From Prosopocoilus inquinatus (taxonomy: Eukaryota; Arthropoda; Insecta; Coleoptera; Lucanidae): 64,000 bases of DNA. Location of the stretch: the NCBI GenBank assembly GCA_036172665.1, contig CM069877.1:20237001-20301000 (forward strand), in the 5' to 3' direction. The notes under the pieces were generated by a model that was given only the letters and a program-made list of their open reading frames with translations, was not told where the DNA came from and searched no databases. A program made the position numbers and the translations under genes. This document shows positions 1 through 10,207 of the stretch, in pieces; positions within the stretch are counted from its first letter, which is position 1; each line of letters begins with the position of its first letter.

Positions 1-1657
1 GCACACGAAAGCTATTTTGACAATAAAAATAAGTAAAACCGATTTGGTTTTGAAGAATAGTCTATAAAATAGAAATTATAGACGATTTTAGAAAAAATAA
101 CAAGCAATTTACATTTACGACACACCTGTAATACGTTTTCTTTTTCAGATTAAAAAAAGATGACAATTTTTGGCATAAAATGAAGCCGAAGTTAAAATAT
201 TTTCATTTAGAACATATGCTGCCTATACTGGCTTTAAAAGAAAATTAAAATAACGATCCTGATCGATCTGGACAGTTGAAACCTCTTTCTGATAATCTGG
301 TGACAATTCTGAAATAGATCTGTATTTGAAATCTGCTCTGCAAGATTCCATATTATATAATGCCATATAATATCTAATTATACTATGTCCACTAAAAAAA
401 AAATTGAGACAATTGTTGTGCATACATATTTGAGTTATTTTATTATAGCGTTTTCTGCTGGCTGTACCGGTATGCACTGAGTATATCTCCATCTCGTTTT
501 ATTACATAAAGCTCAAAAGAGTTGGAAATACACTCAGTGCGCACTAGTGCAGCCAGTGGAAAACGCTATTAGTTTGAATGCAATTTTAAACTTGTTTCTA
601 GAGAAACTTAAAAAACACGGAAATAAACAAACGGACGAATACATGATAGCAACAATAATTAACTCCTCGTATTTACAACAGAACGTATTACGTGTTCCAG
701 ATTCTTTTAGTGTGTAGTACAATATGATTCAAAATGGCCGCACTATTATCACCAGAACGTTAATATTAACAGGATCAAAAACAAGCTTTTAATTTTTTTT
801 TTGAGATGCTTGACGAATGTTTAAAAATATCGTATAATGCAGATGCACTTACAAATTTGAAACCGTGGTTGTAGATTAGGTTACAGTTGATGAGATCTGA
901 ATCCTCGTATTCATCAAGTATTTATATTTTATTTTATATTTTATTCAATTAGTTGTGTAGAAACAAACCATTTTACTTATTGCTTATTCCTGTGTTATCA
1001 CATAATATTAATTACATGCATTAACAGGCATTTTTAATGATGTCAAGGTAAATGTGTACACAAATAAATAACAAAATATTGAGCAAAATATTGAACATCC
1101 CCTTTTTAAAACTAATTAAGTGCGTGACTACCAGATTTGCAGAAGTTTATTATGACAAAAATGTTTCTTTCAATGTACCGTAAAAAAATTTACCAGAAAG
1201 CACGACTCTGAAAAGAGAAATCTTTGTAGAATTATTTTCTGGCAGCGCTCGGTAGCGTTCGTGTGTTTACGGTGAATGTGAATGAATGTGCGAATTCGCC
1301 CCTCTTGCACTAAGCCCGAAGGCGGAGCTAGCGTGTATCACATACCACATTTGATTTCAGCGATTTCATTCCGAAAATTTCAAATTTGTTTCCCATTTCC
1401 TGACCTTATTTTTAAAAATAAAAAAAAAACTAAACGGTTTATTATTATTGAATACTGCGAAATTTCGGCTAAAGGCTTACATTTTCGAATTTTTTTAATT
1501 TTAATTTTTTTTTAAGGCCTTTTTGGCAATTCTCGAAAAACGAGCCTTTAGCCGCCTAACAGAATCTATTTAAAAATTTTTCGCGAAAAATTGGTACGAT
1601 TTTAATGAAAAATAAGCCCAGGAAATGGGAAAAACGATTTTGGGGCCGAGCAAACAA
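1..1657 (+). mobile_element. 3' part of a TTAA-type DNA transposon, truncated by the window edge
   Basis: From about 447 onward this aligns with the 3' half of the complete TTAA-flanked element at 59006-62168: same 120-bp hairpin, same internal sequence, same right terminus. The right end reads GAGCAAACA followed by TTAA at 1658-1661; the intact copy ends GAGCAAACAGCC then TTAA, so the last bases have decayed. It lacks about 0.2 kb present in the other copy near 61040-61245 and a shorter stretch near 61730. No coding region survives here. Positions 1-446 show no clear match to the other copy and could be element or older host DNA. Confidence 0.7.
447..567. repeat. About 120-bp hairpin repeat
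   Basis: Inverted arms start AGCGTTTTCTGCTGG and end CCAGTGGAAAACGCT around an AT-rich centre. A second copy lies near 60595-60715, at the matching place in the other TTAA element, so it was part of the transposon before both copies inserted. It looks like a very small palindromic MITE or a structural part of the element. Confidence 0.65.
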
Positions 1658-1661
1658 TTAA

Positions 1662-2283
1662 ATAATGAAACGCAAGTGACATTTTTTTTGCTCCTGGTGA
1701 AACGGATACCAAAAATAAGTGTGTAGAGTGCGGTGACCGAGTCAAACGTTCTTTTTGTATTTGCGTTTTTTGTTCGACGAGAAAGATTAACTGATAAGAA
1801 GGTAACATACGTCATGTGATCGATTGTCAATCACTTAAAGTGGAAACTAAACATGACATATTAGCCGGATAAAAATTTTATTAAAAAATAATTAATAAGA
1901 AGTAAGACAAAATAATAATGTCGATACTGTAGAGTTTGTTTTATATATTTTAAATTGTATAACCTACAGATTTGGTGAGATGAGAAATGTTGCATCATTG
2001 TATGTGCTATTACGCTTGATAAAAACGATATTCCATCATACAAACGTGCCCTTATGAACGTTCACCGACAAGTTTTAAAACTGTGAAACGGTAGGGGTAA
2101 ATATGCAACAAGCAAAAATTAGAATAAAAGTGAAAATATGTTGTAATTAATTAAGAAAAGAATTTATTGTAAAACTGCAAGTGCTATTATTTAACTTGTA
2201 GCTTCATTAAGAGGATACAAAAATATGAAGTAGTTATAAATTTTGTACGGTTCATGAGGTATTTTCGAAATCGGTGTGAGAAC
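1662..2283. other. AT-rich intergenic DNA
   Basis: No coding potential or recognisable repeat was seen. The short open frames here have no domain-like sequence. Confidence 0.5.
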
Positions 2284-2649
2284 ATATTGTTACGCCATGA
2301 CCCGGGTGGTCAATGGCGTACCTCCGATCGATTAATCCCCGATAGGTTCCGGAAGGGCATGGAATTCTCTGGCAGGTACTCGAAGAGTGCTGGATTATTC
2401 GATGCGTTTTCTGGAGTATATTGGCCTGCCTATATAATGGAACGGTTGTCGAGCGATGAGTAGTCCTTATTGAGTAAGCGAAGAATGCGAGGTATCACGA
2501 AGCTACAAACGGCGACGTAGTGCGATTTGTTAAATTTAATGTTATAGAGTATTTCTAGTGTATTCTGTTGAGTAGACGATTGCGTTTTAATAAAGTGTTT
2601 AAGAATAGTCGACGAGTATTATTTAAGAACCCCGAAGTCGTAACAATAT
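2284..2649 (+). mobile_element. Solo LTR of a gypsy-like retrotransposon
   Basis: The LTR runs from TGTTACGCC (2288) to GTCGTAACA (2645), 358 bp, with TG...CA ends and short inverted termini TGTTAC/GTAACA. It is flanked by the 4-bp duplication ATAT (2284-2287 and 2646-2649), typical of Ty3/gypsy. Inside are a TATA box (TATATAATGG near 2433) and a polyadenylation signal (AATAAAG near 2590). The sequence is more GC-rich than its surroundings. No internal region follows, so this is a solo LTR left by recombination. The 69-aa frame at 2254-2463 falls in the LTR and is not a gene. Confidence 0.85.
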
Positions 2650-3056
2650 GAATAAATTTTCACATTTTGTCGTACAACTTTGTTGTTTGGTTTGTTTAAT
2701 TAAACAAATTACATACTTTTAAATTGGGCCAATAGAATCGCGTAGAATTTTAACGCTAACACAAAACGCCTAGCAATGAATCCAGCTTTAAACTTGAACA
2801 CTGACGCTAAATGCTTATTTTTTAACTATTTGACACTCCTCATTAAATTTCATAACTGTCATAGATATACGGTCACGAGCATTAAATTTTAGTTGTCACT
2901 GTCAAACAAAACATCAGTTTTAATTCCAGAAATTAGAATCTCCTTAGTTTCAATCAAATACAAGGTCGGTGCCAACCTATGATAATTAATGCATATGCAA
3001 CCTCTTGCACAAAATAATATGATAAATTAGTTGCAATTTGCGTTCATTTGTTTTTA
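2650..3056. other. AT-rich intergenic DNA
   Basis: Nothing recognisable was seen between the solo LTR and the hAT-like fragment. Confidence 0.4.
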
Positions 3057-3148
3057 GATTTATTCTGCTGCGTCCCCCTTGGAAGACTTACGCGCCCCCC
3101 CCCCTGGGGGGGGGGGGGCGTCCCACGGTTTGGGAAACGCTGCCTTAG
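3057..3148 (-). mobile_element. hAT-like transposon end remnant with C/G homopolymer palindrome
   Basis: On the - strand it begins GGCAGCGTTTCCCAAACC, which resembles hAT termini of the CAGCGTTTCCCAA type. It then runs into a poly-C/poly-G palindrome (about 13 C then 13 G, 3096-3118). Only one terminus is evident. The homopolymer run may also be a sequencing or assembly weak point. Confidence 0.4.
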
Positions 3149-3590
3149 CTATTTGGCTAACATGAACCAATATTTTTCAAACTGAAATACTAACGGAATT
3201 TTATTAATTGTTTGTCATCTGTAAGTGTCAGCTCATAATTACAGCCACCCAGCAAAATTCTTAGCATTATTAAATTTACGTCAAAAAAGGTGGCCACTTT
3301 TTTTAGTGGTAACAGTATGTATATAAAAGGAAATGACCGTATTGAATGCTCTGTTTGGAATTGGACCTCTTATGCTTAAGTGAACATTGTCAAACCAATA
3401 ATACATACTTCTGTATGAGATTGTAAATTATGGGTGGCGTATGTATTTTTGTCAAACAATATTGGAAATCTACTAGCCTGCAATAGATAAATGAAATGAA
3501 ATGAGCGAAGAAAGGAATTTAGCACTGTAGGTTGATATTATCCTTCGCCTAATAGCAATGTTACAATATTCCTCTCGAAGCTAGAAATTA
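3149..3590. other. AT-rich intergenic DNA
   Basis: No gene or structured repeat was recognised. Confidence 0.4.
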
Positions 3591-5493
3591 TTCTCAATAG
3601 AATTACGGCCATTTCCAACAACCTCAAAATAGATATTGCGGGGGATTTCAATCTTTTTTTTTAATTACATCGAATCACGTTAAAGATCTGATAAATATGT
3701 TTTGCTCTTTTAATATGCAGAAAACTATTCACGGAGCTACGAGATCCGTATAGATCTAGAATAATACCACTCGGCATATCTGACCATGATGCTCAGTTAT
3801 TGGAAATCGAACTTCGCTACACATACAGTGTCTTTCAAAAAGTATGTTACAAATGGAATTTTTTTTTATTATCGACTTTTATCAAAATTTGTTGAGGCAG
3901 AACGATTCTGCATCCCTTAAAATCAAACTGAGAAATGTCAGATAAAATTTATCTTGAACGGAGCGTGGACACCGAGAAATAAAGACCGCTTAAGAGTAAA
4001 GTGCTTTTATTTTACAAGATACAGAAAAATGTCATAAGAATAAATTGTTTAGAATGTCAGAAAGTCATAGCAAGATATGAAATTATAGCCTCCTATCTCA
4101 AAAATGAAAAAATCACAATTTATTGTGAACTGCTCTGTATACACGCTTCATTAAGAAATACTGGTGAGGTTACATTGTAACCTAACATAATATGAATAGA
4201 AAAATCCGAAATTCGTTCTTATTTCTCAATTATTTCATTTATTTCTGAGTGATTATTTCAATGTGTTCCGAAACATTGTGCTTTTTTGTAGCAAGATAGC
4301 AATTCATTGAATTAATCACTCAGAACTAAATGAAGTAATGGAGAAATAAGAACGAATCTCGTATTTTCCCACTCATATAATTTTTGTAATTTTTGGTTCA
4401 CAATAAATTGTAGTCGTTTTTTTTATTTTTGACAAAGGAGGTTGCAATTTCATATACAGCTATAACTTTTAATTCTGAAGGACTTATCGTTATGATATTT
4501 TCCTGTATCTTGTAAAATAAGAGCACTTTACTCTTAAGCGATCTTTATTTCTGGGTGTCCACGCTGTATACCGTTCAAGATGAATTTCATCTGACATTTC
4601 TCAATGTGATTTTAAGGGATGCAGAAGCGTTCTACCTCAATAAATTTATATGCAAATCGATAATTAAAAAAATTCCCATTTGTAGCACACTTTTTGAAAG
4701 ACACTGTATGTCTTTTGTATCGAAATTTCTCATCAATATGTAAAATGAATTTCAAAAAACGACCTCGCCCTCAGAACTGGTCTTCTATATACGTAAATAC
4801 TGATCCAAATATAAAAATGTATACAAATATTCTTACAGATTTTCAATCAACTCCACAACAAAGATCTGAACTTCATCAAATTAAGGAAACACTAGGTCTC
4901 ATATATGAGGCATACAAAAAAAAACTGGCGACGAAGTACTTAGAAATATTTACATCAGATACATATAAATAATTTTTCCTAAAAACTGCAAACGAGGGAA
5001 AGAAGGCGATAAACATCTGTAGTTTAGCTGAAGCTGAAAATAAAACGACGGCGACGTGGAAAATCGTGAATTGTGGCTTGACGAGATCACAAATAAATTT
5101 GTAAATGTCTCCCTCTTCAGAAGAATTTAACATATTTTTTTAAAAACATAGCTACTACCTTATATTCGCAATTACCATCAAAACATGATCTTCATCAAGT
5201 TCCAACAAAGGGGGTGCGCATCTTTCTTTCACCTACCACAGTACAAGAAATAATCGAAATTGCGAAATCATTAAAAAACAATTTATAACTGCTATGACAT
5301 CAACACTCGAACTGTAAAAGAAGTGACAGAATTGATTACCGTTACTAAATATAATAAACAGTTCTTTTAGAACCGGAATATTCTCTGACTATTTAAAAAT
5401 GGCTAAAGTAATCCCTGTTTTAAAAAAGGGCTCTCCTTCCGTATGCGGCAATTATAGACCAATTGCATTGTTAGAGTAAAGTCGGCATATATG
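3591..5493 (+). pseudogene. Degenerate non-LTR retrotransposon (endonuclease and RT fragments)
   Basis: Three pieces of one decayed ORF2 can be read on the + strand. Around 3610-3660 there is an AGDFN-type endonuclease motif. Around 3770-3800 there is ISDHDAQLLE, matching the SDH motif of apurinic-type endonucleases. Near 5380-5477 a frame reads LKMAKVIPVLKKG and NYRPIALL, the conserved N-terminal reverse-transcriptase region of Jockey/CR1-like elements. Frames are broken by stops and shifts, and a fold-back MITE (3826-4706) splits the endonuclease part. Polinton-1 inserted just downstream of the RT fragment, so this element predates it. Confidence 0.7.
3826..4706. mobile_element. Fold-back MITE, TA target site
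   Basis: This is an 881-bp element starting CAGTGTCTTTCAAAAAGT and ending as its inverse (ACTTTTTGAAAGACACTG with one mismatch). The long imperfect inverted arms run to near the centre. TA flanks both sides (3824-3825 and 4707-4708). There is no coding capacity; it fits a non-autonomous Tc1/mariner-type palindrome. Confidence 0.8.
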
Positions 5494-5499
5494 GAATAC
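5494..5499. repeat. Target-site duplication of Polinton-1, left (GAATAC)
   Basis: Six bases GAATAC immediately precede the element start AGTAGTAGG and recur at 26476-26481 immediately after its end. Six-base duplications and AG...CT ends are the hallmark of Polinton/Maverick integration. Confidence 0.92.
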
Positions 5500-5505
5500 A
5501 GTAGT

Positions 5506-5595
5506 AGGAATAGGCCGATTCTGGAACCTCCTCCGACCTTGACCAATAAAATTCAAGGTCAAGGTCGGAGGAGGTTCCAGAATCGGCCTATTCCT
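5506..5595. repeat. Left terminal hairpin of Polinton-1
   Basis: A perfect 39-bp stem (5506-5544 paired with 5557-5595) closes a 12-nt loop (AATAAAATTCAA). The stem begins five or six bases from the element end. The same 39-bp stem occurs at the right end with the complementary loop, so each terminus can fold on itself and also pair with the other terminus. Confidence 0.92.
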
Positions 5596-5628
5596 GACGT
5601 GACCCCACCATGAGCTTCAAGGTCAAGG

Positions 5629-6080
5629 TCATGACCTTGAGGTGACCTTGAAATGACCTTGAGGTGACCTTGAAATGTCCTTGAAATGACCTTGAGGTGA
5701 CCTTGAAATAACATTGAGGTGACCTTGAAATGACCTTGAGGTGACCTTGAGGTGACCTTGAAATGACATTGAGGTGACCTTGAAATGACCTTGAGGTGAC
5801 CTTGAAATGACCTTGAGGTGACCTTGAAATGACCTTGAAATGACCTTGAGGTGACCTTGAAATGACCTTGAAATGACCTCGAGGTGACCTTGAGGTGACC
5901 TTGAAATGACCTCGAGGTGACCTTGAAATGACATTGAGGTGACCTTGAAATAACCTTGAAATGACCCTGAGATGACCTTGAAATGACCTTGAAATAACCT
6001 TGAAATGACTCTGAGGTGACCTTTAAATGACCGTGAGGTGACCTTGGGGTGACCTTGAGGCGACCTTGAAATGACTGAGG
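5629..6080. repeat. 11-bp tandem array with TGACCTTGA core
   Basis: About 40 head-to-tail units alternate TGACCTTGAAA and TGACCTTGAGG, giving 11-bp and 22-bp periods. Most units keep TGACCTTGA exactly, the reverse complement of TCAAGGTCA. Polinton-2 carries a much shorter version (about 43580-43650 and 44370-44475), whose two duplicated copies differ by exactly two 22-bp units. The long open frames on the - strand here are by-products of the repeat, not genes. Confidence 0.93.
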
Positions 6081-6167
6081 TGACCTCGTAACGGACCTTG
6101 AAGCGCGGTGACTCAAATGTAATTGTTTTGAAATAACCCTGACGCAACCTGTTATTGAATATGTACC

Positions 6168-6176
6168 TATTTAAGG
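6168..6176 (+). promoter_or_regulatory. TATA-like box upstream of polymerase B
   Basis: TATTTAAGG lies 104 bases before the polymerase start codon, between the 11-bp array and the gene. A possible initiator (CCTCAGATTGAG) follows around 6213. The same stretch in Polinton-2 has drifted to TAGTTCAGG. Promoter function is inferred from sequence only. Confidence 0.4.
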
Positions 6177-6279
6177 AGGTGTTTAATTTGATATCCGCAG
6201 ACGACGGTTGACCCTCAGATTGAGTTTACCAACTTATTGAACGTAGTGAACGTGATAGTGCTTATTAAAATTATAAAAC

Positions 6280-9200
6280 ATGTTTGATTGCAATCAGTGT
6301 GGCAAACAATTTACGCGAATCGATAATATGAATCGTCATTTGCGTACGTCATGCCAGGGAAAACGTTTGAAATTAGATGAAATTGCCGGACCGTCCAAAG
6401 TTGTTGACCAGGTGAACGTTATGAAATGTGATGTGTGTGAAATATACGTCAGCAGAAAGTGTTTCTCAGCACATTTGCGTAGTAATTCACATAAAAGTAA
6501 TGCTTTTGTGGTCGCGGATAACGGCGTGGAGAAGATAGCTGGTGCATTCGGAGACAAAATCGTAACGTACCGTATAACGGAACCTTACAATTATGTCGAT
6601 GTTGAGGATTTTATGTACAATATTCAAGAAAAAGTACTAACTTTGGTTCAAAGTATATTAGACATCCATAAAGCATTAAAGTGGAATGTGGAAATTTTCG
6701 GAGTATATTTCTTAGATTCTAAAGAAAGTTCTGAGATAAAATCTTTTAACACCAAGAATAAAATAACTTGTTTTGGAACTGATATATACAATATATATCG
6801 TGATTTTGTAAACGAAATACATATAAAAATGTCGGAATTTCAGGAGCGAGACTCAGGTAAAACAAATAATAGGTGCAATCGTTTAGAATAAAACTTAAAG
6901 TTGCAAATATTGTTACAGGATGGACTTTGTGCAGAATTTTATATATGGAAGTCAACATTAATAAATACAATCCACTGAAAGCATCCAGCTTCATGCCATT
7001 ACCGTCTTCAATAAGTGCGAAGAAAGCTGTCATAAATGTTACAAATAACGACAACGCTTGCTTTGCCTGGGCGATAACGTCAGCGATGTGTCAACCGACA
7101 GGTCTTCCTCAAAGGATGTCTTCGTATCCCCATTATAACACAGTAGCGGATTTCACTGACCTAGAATTTCCACTGAAAGTTTGTGACGTGAAGAAATTTG
7201 AAAGCAAGAACAATATTTCTATAAATGTCTACGGACTCGGTTCCCATTATAATGGTAAGGTTACGGTTGATGAAGTTGTAGGACCGTTACATTTTACTAA
7301 AAATAGAAAAAATATTCATATAAACTTATTATTAATTGATGACAACAACGGAAATACTCACTATTGTTGGATTAAAAATTTATCACGTTTAGTGTCAAAA
7401 CAGACTTCACATCACGGTCACGAGAAATATATTTGTGAAGGATGTTTAGTGTATTTTCCATGTATTGAAAAATTGCAACGACACGAGAGGGAAGACTGTA
7501 AAGTTATCAAAACAGTTTTACCATCAACAGAGTTAAAAATAAATAAGTATGGTGAATCTTTGCCAGAGAATATATTACAATTTGAAAATTTTGAAAAACA
7601 GTTAAAACTTCCTTTTGTTATATATGCCGATTTCGAAGCATTGCTAAAACCACTGGACAGAGTAGAACCAAATCCAGATAAATCTTTCACTGTTAAGTGT
7701 TATGAACACGAACCTCATTCATTTGCATATTACATTAAGTGCAGTTTCAATGCAAATTTGTCAATGTTAAAGTTATATCGCGGAGAGAATGCCGCCACTG
7801 AGTTTATAAAATGGTTAGAAAAAGATATTAAAGAAATTTACGATAAATATTTAAGTAAAATTGAGTCGATGACTGATTTAACACGAGAAGAAAAAGAGGC
7901 ATACGACCGTGCAACAATGTGTCATATTTGTGAAAAACCAATATTAGATGTTAAGGAGAAGGTGCGTGATCACGAACATTTATCGGGAGCGTTTAGAGGT
8001 GCTGCTCACTCTGTGTGCAACATTAATTTTAAAATACCAAAATTTATTCCAGTGTTTTTTCATAATCTTTCTAATTATGACAGTCACTTGTTTGTAAAGA
8101 CAATGACATTAGAAGGTGAAGATGTGGACGTGATCGCACAAAATAAGGAAAAATATATATTCTTTTCGAAATTAATACACGTGGGGGATAAGACAGACTG
8201 TAAAGGTAAAAAGCGTAAAGTATATTTCAAAATAAGATTTGTAGATTCTTTTCGTTTCATGCAATCGTCTTTAGAGAAATTAAGTTCATACTTGGAAGAT
8301 TGGCAATGTAGGGAAATTAGAAAATATTTTAACGATGAGGAGATGTTTAAATTAATACATCAAAAAGGAATTTTCCCGTATTGTTTTATTGACTCACTCA
8401 TGAAATTAGATTTTGCCACTTTACCTTCTAAGAAAGATTTTTATGATGTGCTGAATGATAAACACGTAAGTGATGAAGATTATGAGAGAGCACAGCGCGT
8501 TTGGAATTTATTTAACTGTAAAACTATGGGTGATTACAGTGATGTATACGTAACATCTGATGTTTTACTGTTGACAGACGTATTTGAAAATTTCAGAGAC
8601 CTTTGTATTGATAATTACAAACTAGATCCTTCCCATTTTTTCACCGCTCCAGGATTAAGTTGGGATGCAATGTTAAGAATGACAAAAATTAAATTAGAGT
8701 TACTGCAAGATGTTGATATGCTACATTTTTTTAGAATGGGTATACGCGGTGGAGTGAGTATGTGCACTAAAAGAATCGAAAACGCTAATAATAAATTTGT
8801 GCATGGTTTTGACTCTAAGAAGGCAACTAAATATTTACTATATCTTGATGCTACAAATCTGTACGGTCACGCAATGTGTTCCAGATTTCCGTGGGGAGAA
8901 TTTACTTGGTTGTGTACAGAAGAGATTAACAATCTTAACATTTCAGAGTTAGAAGAAAATTCAGATGTCGGGTACATATTCGAAGTAGATTTGGAATACC
9001 CGACTCATTTACATGACAACCACAACGAATTACCATTTTGTCCGGAAAACATAATTCCACCAAATTCGAAATATGGTAAACTTATTCCAAATCTGTACAA
9101 CAAAAGGAAATACATAATTCACAATTTAAATCTGAAACAATGTTTGGAAAATGGTTTAATATTAAACCAAATTCATAGGGCAATTAAATTTAAGCAATCT

Positions 9201-10052
9201 CGTTGGCTAAAAATATACATAGACTTTAATTCACAAAAACGAGCTGAAGCTAAAAACGAATTCGAAAAAATTTTTTACAAATTATTAAATAATAGTGTTT
9301 TCGGTAAAACTATGGAAAATGTTGAGAATCGCGTCGACATTAAATTGGCCACCAGCTGGGAAACTCATAATCGAAGACCGGGAGCTGAATCATTGATAGC
9401 TAAACCAAACTATAAATCGAGTAAAATTTTTAGTGATCACCTGGCCGCAATAGAATTATGCAAAGTACAAGTAAATTATAATAAACCTTTATACGTAGGG
9501 TTTTGTGTTTTGGAAATATCAAAAACAGTAATGTACGATTTTTATTACAATTTTATAAAGCGAAAATATAACAATAGAGCAGCTTTATTATATACTGATA
9601 CGGATAGTTTAATACTTTAAAATTTAGATAAATTTGATACTTCAAATTACCCACCGAATAATGTACATGAAATGCCTCGAACTGAATCAGTTATTGGACG
9701 ATTTAAAGACGAATACGCAGGACAGGTTATAGAATCTTTTATCGGGACCGGTGCGAAAGCCTACTGTGTAAAGCTTATTTCAAAATGTACTAAGAAAGCA
9801 AAAGGTGTTAAAAAATACGTTATAGATAAATACTTATCTGTAGATGACTACAAAGAAATCATTGAACGAGATGGTTTTATTTTTAAAAAGATGTACGTGT
9901 TTCACTCAGATTTTCATACGGTGTATACAGAGTTGAAAAATAAAATTGCCTTATCATCTAAAGACGATAAACGTTATATTTTGGATGACAAAATTCATAC
10001 TCTGGCGTGGGGTCACCATAAAATTGCTGATATAGAAAGAGATAAAAACTAA
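6280..10052 (+). CDS. polB: Protein-primed DNA polymerase B, spliced, with one internal stop
   Basis: The polymerase replicates Polinton DNA from its ends using a protein primer. Exons are 6280-6856 and 6919-10052, joined in frame across a 62-nt GT-AG intron, giving about 1,236 codons. The N-terminus has two C2H2-type fingers (C4/C7 and a second near residue 50). A Cys...His region follows (CFAW, later THYCWI), then another zinc finger. Exonuclease motifs are YADFEA (about residue 427), NLSNYDSH and YSDVYVTSD. An endonuclease VII-like Cys/His insert starts at CHICEKP (about 527). Polymerase motifs are DATNLYG, NNSVFGK and DTDS. A TAA at 9618-9620 sits at a 12-codon in-frame deletion just after DTDS; Polinton-2 retains those codons. 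A one-base loss near 10048 also clips the last ~15 residues. It is therefore probably inactive, although its domains are otherwise complete. Confidence 0.93.
6857..6918 (+). other. 62-nt GT-AG intron in polymerase B
   Basis: The donor is CAG|GTAAAA and the acceptor TTGTTACAG|GATGG. Splicing joins a Ser-Gly codon so that the zinc-finger exon runs in frame into the polymerase exon. Polinton-2 keeps an intron of exactly the same length and boundaries at 47559-47620, although its surrounding exons have decayed. Confidence 0.85.
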
Positions 10053-10207
10053 AAGAACTAATTGAAAAACTGGAAAAAGAATTAGAAAATAAATAAAGTA
10101 TGTTTTATTTATAAGTTCTGTTAGAAAGTAAATAAATTAATTTGTAAAATTCATTTATTGTGTATTGTGAGTATTGTATGTTTACAGTTGTAGTTAATAA
10201 ATATTTA

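Noticed and set aside
1282..1515. 77-codon + strand frame near the left TTAA element
   Set aside because: Lies in transposon 3' sequence that is repeated at 61800-62050 without frame conservation.
5559..6147. Two overlapping minus-strand frames of 185 and 172 codons (SFQGHFKVTSR-type repeats)
   Set aside because: They lie wholly in the 11-bp tandem array; because 33 bp is a multiple of three, the repeat keeps frames open. No other support for coding.
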